Positions 50,899 through 59,900 of a stretch of 64,000 bases of DNA are shown piece after piece. The position numbers and the translations under genes were made by a program. Source of the stretch: Deinococcus carri. Its GTDB lineage: Bacteria; Deinococcota; Deinococci; Deinococcales; Deinococcaceae. Position 1 is the first letter of the stretch. Each line of letters opens with the position of its first letter. Location: contig NZ_BAABRP010000005.1 of NCBI RefSeq assembly GCF_039545055.1, positions 75,001 to 139,000 on the forward strand, read 5' to 3'. The notes beneath the pieces were generated by a model. It searched no databases. It worked only from the letters and a program-made list of their open reading frames with translations, and was not told where the DNA came from.

Positions 50899-51840
50899 TT
50901 AAACCTGGGCCAGGAGGTCGAGGATCGCTGCATTGACCGCATCCGGCCGTTCCTGCTGTACCCAGTGCCCACAGCCGCGCAGCAGGGTCAGTTCCTGAAG
51001 ATTGGGCAAAAGAGCGCGCATCTGATCCAAGTTGGCAAACCGCACGGCGCTGTCCTGCGTCCCGCCCAGGAAAGTGGCCGGATGGCCCAGGCCCCGGCCG
51101 CGGGTTCCAGGTGCCTGGGTGAAATCGCGCAGGAGGCTGCGGTAGCGACCGAAGACCCCCGCGAACCCGCTGTACATGAATTCCCGCGTGTAATGGTCGA
51201 GGTCCTCGTCCGTCAGCCACCTGCGGGACAGCGCCGGGTCGAGCGGCAGATCGCGCAGGGTTTGAGTATCGGGGCCGTTCGGCGCGTCGAACAAGACGTC
51301 CAGGGTATGGGGCGGCGCGTCGCCTGAGAGCGCGACGAAAAAGCGCCGCAGCGCCTCACGCAGGCGCGGTTCGTCGCCGGCCACCAGCGCGAAGTAGTCC
51401 TCGAAGAACTTCGCGGGGCGCATCACCACCTGGGCCGGGGTCGGCGCGGCGAGCGGCGCGTACGGCACGCTCAGGGCCACGATGCCCCGCACGCGCGCCG
51501 GATGGCACTCCGCAACCTGCCACGCGAGCTGCGCCCCCCAGTCGTGGCCGACCAGCACGGCATTGGCCGCGCCGAGACCGTCTATGATGCCAATGACGTC
51601 GGCGATCAGATGCGGCATGCCGTAACCGCCCTCGTGCGACGGCGCGTCCGAATGGCCCACGCCACGCAGGTCCGGGGCGACCGCGTGCATGCCAGCTCCG
51701 GCCAGAACGGGCAGTTGGTGGCGCCAGGAATACGACGTCTCGGGGTAGCCGTGCAGCAGCAGCACAAGCGGCCCGGACCCCGCCTCGACCAGGTGCAGAT
51801 CGAGGCCGCCGCGATGCAGTTGCCGGGTTCGCAGGGTCAC
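50899..51840 (-). CDS. Alpha/beta hydrolase (epoxide-hydrolase-like)
   Basis: A 313-residue alpha/beta hydrolase. It has the oxyanion H-G-Y-P-E-T-S-Y-S-W and D-L-R-G-V-G-H-S-D, the nucleophile elbow V-G-H-D-W-G-A (catalytic Asp) and the distal G-C-G-H-W-V-Q-Q histidine near the C-terminus. An Asp nucleophile is typical of epoxide hydrolases and haloalkane dehalogenases. The GTG at 51840 overlaps the upstream stop (GTGA) and is preferred over an ATG 17 codons earlier. Confidence 0.83.
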   Translation of the reverse strand: MTLRTRQLHRGGLDLHLVEAGSGPLVLLLHGYPETSYSWRHQLPVLAGAGMHAVAPDLRGVGHSDAPSHEGGYGMPHLIADVIGIIDGLGAANAVLVGHDWGAQLAWQVAECHPARVRGIVALSVPYAPLAAPTPAQVVMRPAKFFEDYFALVAGDEPRLREALRRFFVALSGDAPPHTLDVLFDAPNGPDTQTLRDLPLDPALSRRWLTDEDLDHYTREFMYSGFAGVFGRYRSLLRDFTQAPGTRGRGLGHPATFLGGTQDSAVRFANLDQMRALLPNLQELTLLRGCGHWVQQERPDAVNAAILDLLAQV

Positions 51841-52529
51841 GGCGCACCGTCCCGGACGGCTGGCAGCGTCCAGCCAGCCGCGATCAGCCACAGGTAGGCC
51901 GGAAAGCGCGCGAGCGGCAGCAGCACGGAGAGGGACGGAAACAGCAGGCTGAGCGACGACAGCATGGCGGTCAGGGCGATGGCCAAGCCCGTCCAGGCGA
52001 CCCAGCGTGGCCCCAGCCCGAAGACCAGCCAGGGCACGCTCACGCCGGCCAGCAGCAGGCCCAGGCCAGTGGCGTGGGCGAAGCCGCCGGTGGCGAAGCC
52101 CAGGAGTTGCAAGGTGCGCAGCGCCCCGACATCGCTGACTACGTCCGGCTGGGTCAGCGCCCAGGTGGACAGGGCCGAGAGGGCCAGGAACACGCTGGCC
52201 GCCACCCCGCCAGAGTGCGCGATCTCGGTGCCGGCGACCCGGATGCCGTGAAAGCGCAGGCGGTCTACCAGCGTGGCTGCCAGGATCGCCAGCGGCACAG
52301 ACGCCCCGAACTGCAAGAACGCCGCCACACGCAACGCGTCCGGGTAGCGCGCGTAGTAGTCCTGAAGTTGGGACAACGGCAAGTAAGGGGTCGGGTAAGG
52401 TGCCCCGCGCGACAGCAGGGCGCTGGCCGCGATGCTGGCCATAAAGAGTGTGACGAACACGGCGGCGACCATGCCTGGGTGGGGCGAGCGGTGGCGCACA
52501 GGGGCCGAAGCCGGGGAAAGCTGGGTCAT
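51837..52529 (-). CDS. Multi-pass membrane protein (DUF4386-like)
   Basis: A 230-residue protein with six likely membrane helices, e.g. V-A-A-V-F-V-T-L-F-M-A-S-I-A and F-L-A-L-S-A-L-S-T-W-A-L. Helix placement and the A-A-F-L-Q-F-G-A-S-V-P-L segment recall DUF4386. It is in one operon with the SDR upstream (21 bp gap) and the hydrolase downstream (overlap). Confidence 0.68.
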   Translation of the reverse strand: MTQLSPASAPVRHRSPHPGMVAAVFVTLFMASIAASALLSRGAPYPTPYLPLSQLQDYYARYPDALRVAAFLQFGASVPLAILAATLVDRLRFHGIRVAGTEIAHSGGVAASVFLALSALSTWALTQPDVVSDVGALRTLQLLGFATGGFAHATGLGLLLAGVSVPWLVFGLGPRWVAWTGLAIALTAMLSSLSLLFPSLSVLLPLARFPAYLWLIAAGWTLPAVRDGAP

Positions 52530-52550
52530 GTGAACTCCTCAGGGGCCGCC

Positions 52551-53315
52551 CTAGCGCAGCACGGCACCACCGGCCACGTCGAGCACGACGCCGCTGATCC
52601 AGCCGGATTGCTCCGACGCCAGGAAGAGGGCGGCCTGGGCTACGTCCTCTGGGGTGCCCAACCGGCGAACCAGGTGTGTGCCGATCAGTGCCTGCTTGAC
52701 CTCTTCCGGTATCTGGGCGTCGTTGCGCTCGGTCAGGATGGTCTCGGGTGCGATGCAGTTGACGCGCACCCCGAAGGGGCCGACCTGGTCAGCCATTGCC
52801 TGGGTCAGAAGCTGGATGCCGGCCTTGGCGGCCGCGTACGGCATTGGCGTCCGGGCGTCAGGCCGCCGCGCGGCGGCCGAGGACACGGTGACGATGGTCC
52901 CGGAGCCGCGCGCCTTCATGCCTGGCAGAAAGCATTTCAGCGTCAGAAACGTGGCCGTGAGGTTGGCGTCAATGGACGCGCGCCAGCCCTCCTCAGGGAT
53001 GTCCTCCAGGGCCAGGCCCGGCTGGGTCAGGTTGGCCCCGGCGTTGGCGACCAGGATGTCCACCCCGCCCCACGCGGCCTCAATGGCCCCACGCAGCGCC
53101 TCGATCTCCTCGAATCGCGTGAGATCAGCCGCGACACCCAGGGTCTGCCCGCCGCGCGCCCCGATCTCTGCCTTCACAGCGTCCAGGGCCGTATGGTCGC
53201 GGCCATGCACGACCACCTTCGCGCCATGCTCGGCAAACGCGCGCGCAATCGCCGCGCCGATGCCGCGGGAACTGCCGGTCACGAGCGCCACCTGCCCGTG
53301 CAACGCGGGCGTCAT
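52551..53315 (-). CDS. Short-chain dehydrogenase/reductase
   Basis: A 254-residue classical SDR with the cofactor motif T-G-S-S-R-G-I-G (14-21), N-A-G-A-N, the active Ser in V-T-V-S-S-A-A-A and Y-A-A-A-K. It should oxidise or reduce a carbonyl or alcohol with NAD(P). A basic residue after the glycine motif (S-R) suggests NADP. It sits between an NTF2-like protein and a membrane protein in one operon. Confidence 0.87.
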   Translation of the reverse strand: MTPALHGQVALVTGSSRGIGAAIARAFAEHGAKVVVHGRDHTALDAVKAEIGARGGQTLGVAADLTRFEEIEALRGAIEAAWGGVDILVANAGANLTQPGLALEDIPEEGWRASIDANLTATFLTLKCFLPGMKARGSGTIVTVSSAAARRPDARTPMPYAAAKAGIQLLTQAMADQVGPFGVRVNCIAPETILTERNDAQIPEEVKQALIGTHLVRRLGTPEDVAQAALFLASEQSGWISGVVLDVAGGAVLR

Positions 53316-53340
53316 GGCTGCCCCAGGGCGGGCACCCGCC

Positions 53341-53724
53341 TCACCGTCCCGCCGGGCGCGGCGCGATGGGGCTGAGCTGCATGCCAGCGAGTTTCCACTG
53401 CCCGCCCTGACGCACGTAGACCTGGGTGCCCCGGAACTGGCCGTTGGAGGGCTGCCCCTGATAGGTCGCCTCCTGAACCTGCGTGCCGGTCACGATGGCC
53501 GCGTCGCCATACACCCGCACCTGCGGCTCCTGCCAGGCCAGGGCGGTGTACTGGAAATTACCGGACTGATAGCGCTCCAGCCACTGGGTCTTGTCGAGCA
53601 GGAAGCCAGCCGGGCCGATGTTGACGAAATCATCCGTCAGCAGGGTGGAGAGGGTCGCCGTGTCGCCGTGTCGTTCGGCCTCGGTCCACCGCAGTGTCAG
53701 GTCGATGATCTGCTGCTGTTCCAT
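53341..53724 (-). CDS. NTF2-like (SnoaL/DUF4440) protein
   Basis: A 127-residue cone-shaped NTF2-like protein starting [13 protein letters not shown]. It has [14 protein letters not shown] in the middle and [14 protein letters not shown] near the end, as in DUF4440. Such proteins bind or convert small ligands. It is preceded by a broken paralogue. Confidence 0.8.
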   Translation of the reverse strand: MEQQQIIDLTLRWTEAERHGDTATLSTLLTDDFVNIGPAGFLLDKTQWLERYQSGNFQYTALAWQEPQVRVYGDAAIVTGTQVQEATYQGQPSNGQFRGTQVYVRQGGQWKLAGMQLSPIAPRPAGR

Positions 53725-53739
53725 GGTGTGCTCCTTGTG

Positions 53740-53885
53740 GCCACCGCCTCTCCCGAGAGGTAGCGGTCCAGCCACTGCGCCTCGGTGAGGGTGAAGCCAA
53801 GTGGTCCGGCGGCCGTGAAGTCGTTAGTCAAGAGTTCGTCGAGAACCTTGACGTCGCCGCGCAGTTCTGCGTTCGCCCACGCCTA
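53740..53885 (-). pseudogene. Remnant of a second NTF2-like gene
   Basis: The minus strand reads [18 protein letters not shown] then [12 protein letters not shown] and [11 protein letters not shown]. This aligns position by position with residues 12-60 of the intact NTF2-like gene just downstream. An in-frame TAG (53885-53883) cuts the N-terminus, and homology stops at the intact gene's leader. It looks like the product of recombination between tandem paralogues. Confidence 0.6.
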
Positions 53886-53897
53886 TCCCAAAGCCAG

Positions 53898-54026
53898 CAT
53901 GACCTATGTCATGTTGTCCCTTTCTGGCGTCCTGTTCCGTTGATCCAGCGGACACCATCCCTTGGTTACCTGTTTTTGAATCATAGAGGTCAAAGCGTTA
54001 GATATCAATGCGTTAGAGGTCTTCTT
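53898..54026. promoter_or_regulatory. Candidate operators between the MarR gene and the SDR operon
   Basis: CATGAC-CTAT-GTCATG (53898-53913) is a perfect inverted repeat. GCGTTAGATATCAATGCGTTAGAGG (spanning about 53994-54018) contains a TTAGATATCAA near-palindrome and a direct GCGTTAGA repeat. MarR regulators usually bind such short palindromes at their own divergent promoters. Confidence 0.5.
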
Positions 54027-54044
54027 CTGTGCTAGGGTGAAAGT

Positions 54045-54569
54045 ATGTCGGGCCGACCGAGCGGCACTCCCCTGGGCATCGTTCTCACGACTGTGGGGCG
54101 CGACGTGAGCCGCGCCTTCGACGACGCGTTGAGTGCGGCGGGCGGCTCCTTGCCTACCTGGCTGGTGCTGCTCGCGCTCAAGCGTCACCCGCGGGCCAAC
54201 CAGCGGGAACTGGCCGAGCAAGTCGGCATTCAGGGGGCTACCCTGACGCATCACCTCAACGCGATGGAAGCGGAAGGTCTGGTGACCAGGAGGCGGGATC
54301 CCGCCAACCGCCGCGTCCACATCATCGAACTCACAGCGAGCGGTGAGGACGCTTTTCAACGTCTGCGCGAGGCTGCCGTGACGTTCGACCGCCGGCTGCG
54401 GGCCGGGCTCGACGAGGCCGAGATCAACGGGCTGCGCCAGGTGCTGGCGAAGCTGCAGGGCAACGTCCGGGGGCCAGGGACGTCCGGGGTGGTCCCCTCG
54501 GCCTGCTCTCCCGGGGCTGCGGCGCCCCCGCCCCCACCGGAGGCTGACGATGCAGGGCCGGGGACTTAA
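54045..54569 (+). CDS. MarR-family transcriptional regulator
   Basis: A 174-residue winged-helix regulator. It has L-P-T-W-L-V-L-L-A-L-K, the recognition region Q-R-E-L-A-E-Q-V-G-I-Q-G-A-T-L-T-H-H-L and the wing R-R-R-D-P-A-N-R-R-V-H. A Pro-rich tail of about 30 residues follows the last helix. It is divergent from the NTF2-SDR-hydrolase operon, which it probably controls along with its own operon. Its stop overlaps the next gene by 20 bp. Confidence 0.86.
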   Translation: MSGRPSGTPLGIVLTTVGRDVSRAFDDALSAAGGSLPTWLVLLALKRHPRANQRELAEQVGIQGATLTHHLNAMEAEGLVTRRRDPANRRVHIIELTASGEDAFQRLREAAVTFDRRLRAGLDEAEINGLRQVLAKLQGNVRGPGTSGVVPSACSPGAAAPPPPPEADDAGPGT

Positions 54570-55083
54570 GCGCGCCCAGCCCCTGCGCCTTGCCCCCTCT
54601 GTTCGCAAGGGGTTGCTGGTGCTGCATCTGATGGCTGGCGTGGCCTGGATGGGCGTGGATGTGGCCCTGTTCGTGCTGCTGGAACAGGCGCGAACCACGA
54701 GCGACGCGGCCACCGCGCTCAGCGGGTACACCAGCGTGGGCTGGATCGTGCCGGTGGCCCTGCCGCCGCTGAGCCTCGGCGTGCTCGTCACGGGCCTGCT
54801 GCTGGGCTGGGGCACACCGTGGGGCATACTGCGCCACTGGTGGGTGCTGGTCAAGCTGGGGCTTTCCCTGGTCATGACGGCGCTGGTGTTCCTCGCCTTG
54901 GTGCCGCTGGTCGGGCGCCTGCCGGTCCTGACGTCCATGACGCGCGCCCAGGAGGTGCGTGACCACTTGGGCGCCCTGCCGATCCAGTTGATGTTCCCCC
55001 CGGTGGTGTCGTTCCTGCTACTCGCGTTCGCCACCGTCCTCTCGGTCTTCAAGCCCTGGCGCCGGACACCCTGGGCCAGGTGA
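54550..55083 (+). CDS. DUF2269-like membrane protein
   Basis: A 177-residue membrane protein with four helices. L-L-V-L-H-L-M-A-G-V-A-W-M-G is the DUF2269/CopD-like first helix, and W-W-V-L-V-K-L-G-L-S-L is a later one. The gene begins inside the MarR gene's end and is translationally coupled. The function is unknown. Confidence 0.72.
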   Translation: MQGRGLKRAQPLRLAPSVRKGLLVLHLMAGVAWMGVDVALFVLLEQARTTSDAATALSGYTSVGWIVPVALPPLSLGVLVTGLLLGWGTPWGILRHWWVLVKLGLSLVMTALVFLALVPLVGRLPVLTSMTRAQEVRDHLGALPIQLMFPPVVSFLLLAFATVLSVFKPWRRTPWAR

Positions 55084-55265
55084 AGTCAGCCCTGAGCGGG
55101 GAAGTGGTGTGCGATGCGGGCCGTTGAGGTGTCCCAGGAGAAGGGCCCAACCCGGCGAGCGTGTCACCAGCAGCGACACGGCGCGGTTCATCTGGCTTTT
55201 CGCGGGGAGCGGCTGCGCCTTCATCTCCAGCAGCGTCAGCTTCCATTCGCGGCCCCGCAGCCAGC

Positions 55266-55436
55266 TCAGGGCAGCATCAGGTGCAGATCCCCAAACTCGT
55301 GCCAGAGGTACCCGGCCTCCAGCGCCGCCGCATAGGCCACCTCCAGATGCCGCCGCCCGGCGATCGCCTCCAGCATCAGGAGGTGGCTCGCGCGCGGCTC
55401 ATGCCAGCCGGTGATCAGGCCGTCCACGGCCCGCGT
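55266..55436 (-). pseudogene. queA: C-terminal remnant of queA-like gene
   Basis: On the minus strand an open frame reads G-T-R-A-V-D-G-L-I-T-G-W-H-E-P-R, then L-L-M-L-E-A-I-A-G and A-A-L-E-A-G-Y-L-W-H-E-F-G-D-L before a TGA. This is the recognisable end of QueA (tRNA ribosyltransferase-isomerase, V-D-x-L-I-T-x-x-H-x-P...F-G-D). The N-terminal 80% is absent; the sequence turns into an unrelated plus-strand ORF. It marks an insertion or deletion breakpoint. The 180 bp on its left hold another possible fragment (L-L-E-M-K-A-Q-P-L-P-A-K) that I cannot identify. Confidence 0.6.
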
Positions 55437-55444
55437 TCCCCGCT

Positions 55445-55687
55445 GTGGTGAAGATCGACTACGACAGCACGGAGCTGGGTACGATCAGCGCCTACGGGTT
55501 GACCCAGGGCGGGTACGAGGCAGCCTTTCAGGAACTGCAGAGCGAGGGAGTCGAGCCGGGAGCGCTGCGACGGATGAGCGACACGCTGCACGCGGCGCGC
55601 GCCCTGCTCGGCTGCTACCCCGATGCGCTGCAGGTTGATCCGGACGAGGTGCTGGCGAGGAGAGCAGGCATATGGAAATCCGCCTGA
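55445..55687 (+). CDS. Hypothetical protein upstream of mazE
   Basis: An 80-codon ORF from a GTG: K-I-D-Y-D-S-T-E-L-G-T-I-S-A-Y-G then a helical L-H-A-A-R-A-L-L-G-C-Y. It overlaps mazE by 16 bp. The protein-like composition suggests a real but possibly truncated gene; no family is recognised. Confidence 0.4.
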   Translation: MVKIDYDSTELGTISAYGLTQGGYEAAFQELQSEGVEPGALRRMSDTLHAARALLGCYPDALQVDPDEVLARRAGIWKSA

Positions 55688-55908
55688 AGGTGAGGAACTG
55701 GGGTTCCGGCCGGGGAGTGCTGCTGCCCAAGAAGCTGCTCGAGGAACTCAAGGTGCAGCCTGGCGACATGCTCGCAGGGGAAGTCCGTGATGGGCAACTG
55801 GTGCTCACCCGGGCGCCGCGCTACCGCCTGAGGGACCTGCTGAAGGAACTGCAGCCGGAGAATCAGCATGACGTGTCCGCTGAGGTGGAGGAAGAGGTGG
55901 AGCCGTGA
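55672..55908 (+). CDS. mazE: MazE-like antitoxin (AbrB/SpoVT fold)
   Basis: 78 residues. The swapped-hairpin barrel reads V-R-N-W-G-S-G-R-G-V-L-L-P-K-K-L-L-E-E-L, then G-D-M-L, with an acidic C-terminal tail (E-V-E-E-E-V-E-P) typical of the toxin-neutralising part. Its stop overlaps the mazF start (GTGA). Confidence 0.82.
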   Translation: MEIRLKVRNWGSGRGVLLPKKLLEELKVQPGDMLAGEVRDGQLVLTRAPRYRLRDLLKELQPENQHDVSAEVEEEVEP

Positions 55909-56213
55909 GGACAACAGCGATCGCACAGGGTGACCTCGTGCAAGTCTGCAGCGCGGAGGTGGGGTCTGGGGTGCGTGCCGTGGTGATCACGCCGGGGGCC
56001 TACAATGCCCGGAGCCGGTATGTGCTGGTGGCCCTGGTCGCTGGGAAGTCCCATGAGCACCCGTTCGAGGTGTCTGTGGGAACGCAGAATGTTGTGCTGG
56101 CAGACTACGTGTATCCCCTGAGGACCGAACAGGTGCAGGTGGTGGGCCGGGTACAGGCGGCAGTGCTGCAGGACGTGCTCGCGAAACTTGAGGCGCTGCT
56201 CTTCGAGCGGTAG
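55905..56213 (+). CDS. mazF: MazF-like endoribonuclease toxin
   Basis: 102 residues with the PemK/MazF beta barrel: Q-G-D-L-V-Q-V near the start, R-A-V-V-I-T-P-G-A-Y-N in the middle, and V-V-L-A-D-Y-V-Y-P-L-R-T. These toxins cut single-stranded mRNA. The GTG start is coupled to mazE. GCGCTGC...GCAGCGC shortly after the stop may form a hairpin. Confidence 0.8.
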   Translation: MRTTAIAQGDLVQVCSAEVGSGVRAVVITPGAYNARSRYVLVALVAGKSHEHPFEVSVGTQNVVLADYVYPLRTEQVQVVGRVQAAVLQDVLAKLEALLFER

Positions 56214-56339
56214 GCGGCAAGGGAATGGGGGCGCTGCCAGTCCTGCAGCGCTCCCTGTTCGTGGCCGGTGTTTCCACGGGAGCACCCGGAGGCTCGGAAG
56301 CGCACAGCGCGGGAGTCCTGAAGAAGCACAGTGCCCGGT

Positions 56340-56665
56340 CAGGCCCGCTCCGGGTGGGAAAATGACCGGGTGAGTGTGAAAGCAGGAGTTTTTCCCTCCC
56401 AGAGAGACTGGACAATCGGCTGCGGGCCTGAGCTTTTTTCGCACTTTTTTCCCAACCCTGAGCTGCCAGGAGCCTGTGGGCCAGACGCCACGGAGGGGAT
56501 GGATGCTCAAACGTGAAAAAGCTGCGCCAGAACGCTCAAAAGTAGAGAGGCAGCAGGATGGCGAAGAGTGGGAAAATGACCAGGCGAGCGTGAAAGACAG
56601 ATTTCTGTTGTTCCAGCGTGCCTCTTGGGCTGGGAACAGGCCGAGCTATTTTCACACTTTTTGAA
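56340..56665 (+). repeat. Imperfect tandem repeats in a 750-bp non-coding stretch
   Basis: GTGGGAAAATGACCGGGTGA (56355 onward) and GTGGGAAAATGACCAGGCGA (56570 onward) start two similar units about 215 bp apart. Each includes a GTGAAAG word and a GAGCT-TTT-CACTTTTT end (56428 and 56641). Further AGTGTGAA words lie at about 56747 and 56766. The whole interval 56214-56962 lacks a supportable gene and is AT-richer than its neighbours. Confidence 0.6.
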
Positions 56666-56849
56666 GGGCCTCGAGGTGAAGACGAAGGAAAAAGTTGTTC
56701 TACACGTTGAAAGGCGCGCCTCGACAGGTGCGCCTTCTCAGAGCGGAGTGTGAATATACATGGGCCAGTGTGAAATTAAATTGTCATCCGACATCTGGCA
56801 GGTGCTGGGCCAGGGGGCTTGTACAGCGCGCCGATTGTTGTCACCAGCA

Positions 56850-56886
56850 CCCCCGATGAACACGACGTCCATCGGGGGATTTTTAT
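56850..56886 (+). terminator. Orphan intrinsic terminator
   Basis: CCCCCGATG and CATCGGGGG form a 9-bp stem with an 11-nt loop, followed by ATTTTTATT. No plus-strand gene ends nearby, so it may close a small RNA starting near 56750-56790. Confidence 0.7.
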
Positions 56887-56962
56887 TCATGTCACTACCC
56901 GCTCGCCGCGGATAGTTGTCACTGGTGAAGCGGAACGCCGAATTGACGCGCCGCTCAACTGG

Positions 56963-59900
56963 TCACGCAGCATTCTGCAGAACCGCGTGGAGTTGAAGCC
57001 CACGAACCTCGCCGAGCACCGACTGGAGATCAGTCAGCGACCAGCCGCGTAACTGCTCGAGCGTTGATCCAGCGCGGGCATGCAATGCGAGCATCTCCCC
57101 GCGGTCGAGCCTTAGCGGCAGCTCCAGCAGCCCGAGGGCTTCCTCGGGAAGTCCGAACTCCAGTCGCGTGAGTTCGCGGTCGAACGCCTCCGCGTCGAGG
57201 TCGCCGGTCACAAGCAGCGCCGACGCTAGCGCGTGCACGGACCGCAAGTGAAAGCGCGTCGCGTCCGCGATGCCGCGGATACTCCCGGCGTCCATCACGA
57301 TGAAGGCGTTCGTCTTGTAGGTGCTCTCAAGGTCGGCCATCGCCACGCCGTTCATCCAGTCGCGCAACACGAGGCTGCGCTTGCAGCGGGCGTGGAACGC
57401 CCAGGTGTCCTCCGCGTGACGCTGCAGCGCGCGCCCGACGTCAGCCCCAAGGTTCCTCGCGGCCAACGCGCCCCACTTCGTCTCGAAGGTGCCCCTCTTC
57501 TGCATCGGTGTGTAGATGTTGTCCAGCTCGCTGGTGACCTGGGTGGCTGTGAGCAGCCCGAGGGTCGTGTCACCGCGCAGTTCGCCCTGCTTGAACATCC
57601 TGATCAGCCGCTTGCTCGACGCGAACGACAGGGAGGACGCACCGCAGGCCCGCCCGAGTAGCGTCAGCCGCACAAGGCCGTCCTCCTCTTCGAGCAGGTC
57701 GAGGCGGAGCATCTCCTCGACCAGGCTCGCGACCGCGGCGTGCGCGCCTGCCGCCCAGTCCGGCTGCTGCCGAGCGAGCAGGAAGCCGCCGTAGGTGTTC
57801 ACAAGCAGTCCGGGCAATTCCGTCGCGGGAACCCGCTTCACCTGCGCGAGCAGCCGCAGCAGCCACGTGCCGAGATCGGCCCCCTGGAACGACGAGCGCA
57901 GCCCTTCCGGCTCCGCCAGTACGTACTGTTGCAGCAGACGCGTGCGCTCCCACGGCGTGTCCGCGAGGATGATCGCGCGGCCGGACTCGTTGAAGCCGAG
58001 GCGGCCCGCGCGCCCCATCATGTTGCGCATCTCGGCGACTGTGAACGGTCGCTTTTCGCCGCCGACGAACTCGTGCTCAACCACGATGACCGTCCGCGCG
58101 GGCGTGTTGACGCCCGCCGCAACGGTCGTCGTGGCCGTCAGGACCCGCACCTCCCCACCGGCGTCGCGGAAGGCGCGCTCCACGATCACGCGCTCGTCTC
58201 GCGTGAGGTTGGCGGTGTGAAAGGCGGCGCCGCCCCCCAGGGCCGCGCGCAGGTCGTGGCTGGTGCCGGACAGGTCGTGGCGCGGCAGCGCCTGCAAGGT
58301 CGCCGTCGCGGGCGGCAGGCCGAGCTCGGCGGCGAGGTACTTCGCCGCGCCGGTCGCGCTGCCCTTGGTGTTGCGGAAGATCAGCACCTGCTCGGTCGGG
58401 TCGTCCATGAGCAGCTGGCGCACCAGCGGCACGATCACGTCCTGCGAGCTGGCCTTCTCGCGGCGCTGCCTCACCTGGTGCGGCTCGAGCAGGTTGGTGG
58501 TGCCGCGCGTGCCGTCGGGGCTGACGTACTCGTACATGCCGGTGCGGTCGAGGACGCCGAGCTCGAGGGGAACGGGCCGTTCGGTGGTGAGCAGGGTGCG
58601 GACGCCGAGCCACTCGTCGAAGGCGTTGACATCGCCGATCACGGCGGAGAGCGCGAGCAGCTGGGGCGTCACGCCGCGCTCGCGTGCGCTGCGCAGGTGC
58701 GTGAGAAGCAGTTCGACCACGATGCCGCGGCTGGGGTCGGCGACGAACTGCGCTTCGTCGAGCACGATCGTGCCGATCCGCTCAAGCGTGCCCTCGGTGC
58801 CGACGGCCAGTTGCAGGAACATCTCATAGGTGAGGAACGCGAGGTCGTACTTGCCGCGCACGAAGTCGCTCACGTCGTCCTGGTGGTCCCCAGTGCACAG
58901 CGCCACGCGCAGGCCCAGCTGCGCGCCATACACGGCCTTGAAGTCCTCGTACTTCTCGTTGGCGAGGGCGCGGTACGGCACGAGGAACACGGCCTTGCGG
59001 CCTGCGAGGACGCCGCGGACCGCGGCGAGCTCGCCGATGAAGGTCTTGCCGGAGCTGGTGGGCGCGATGACCAGCAGCGACTGGCCGTCGAGGACACCGT
59101 ACTCGTTGACGGCGCGCTGCTGCAGCGCGTTTAGCCCAGTGGGAAAGCGCGCGCGCCACGCGTCAGTGACGCTGACGGGCAGGCCGTGTGAGGCGAGGTC
59201 GGCGAAGTCGGCGGTGACGGGTGCGCGGTCGCGCGTGGGGTGCAGGAGGTGGTAGCGCGCGCCCTTGACGAAGCTCGGGAGGGTGAAGCCGCCCTGGCTG
59301 AAGGCGCTTGCGGTGGGTTCCTGCGTGAGGTGATGCCGTGCGGACGCCTCGCGCACGCGTGCCTGCACGTCCGCAACGACCTCGAACACGTCGCGCGGGC
59401 CGGTGCCCGAGAGGAGCGCATCGATAAAGGCCTGGGTAAGGAAGCCGTGCCCACCGCCGGGATGCTCGTACGCGGGCGACGAGGGGTCGCTCGCGGCGAT
59501 CAGCACGCGGCCCTCACCGGCGAACTGCTCGAAGTTGAGCATCTGGCGAGTGGCGGGGCCCGCGATGACCTTGGCGGATGCGCCGCCGCTGAAGCAGCAG
59601 TCGAGCAGGAAGAGGATCCGACGCGCTCGCGAAGCACGGAACAGGTCGCTGAGTACCTGCATGTCGATGGTCGTGCCCGGTTGGTCGTTGACACGCGTGT
59701 CGTGCGCGACCAGCCGGTGGCCAGGAGTGCCGTGCCCGGAGAAGGAAAGGATGACGGTGTCGTCCTCGGTGACGTTCGCGAGGTGGTTCTCGAGCGCGGT
59801 CATGATGGCGTCGTGCGTGGCGTGCTCATCATGCAGCTCGGTGACGGCGAGCGTGTCGACGGAGTCTTCGAACAACGCGGCGAGAGTCTGCGCGTCGCGG

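Noticed and set aside
56770..56830. A transposon end (TGTCA-type terminus near 56780)
   Set aside because: Only one TGTCA word with no matching inverted end, target duplication or transposase gene nearby.
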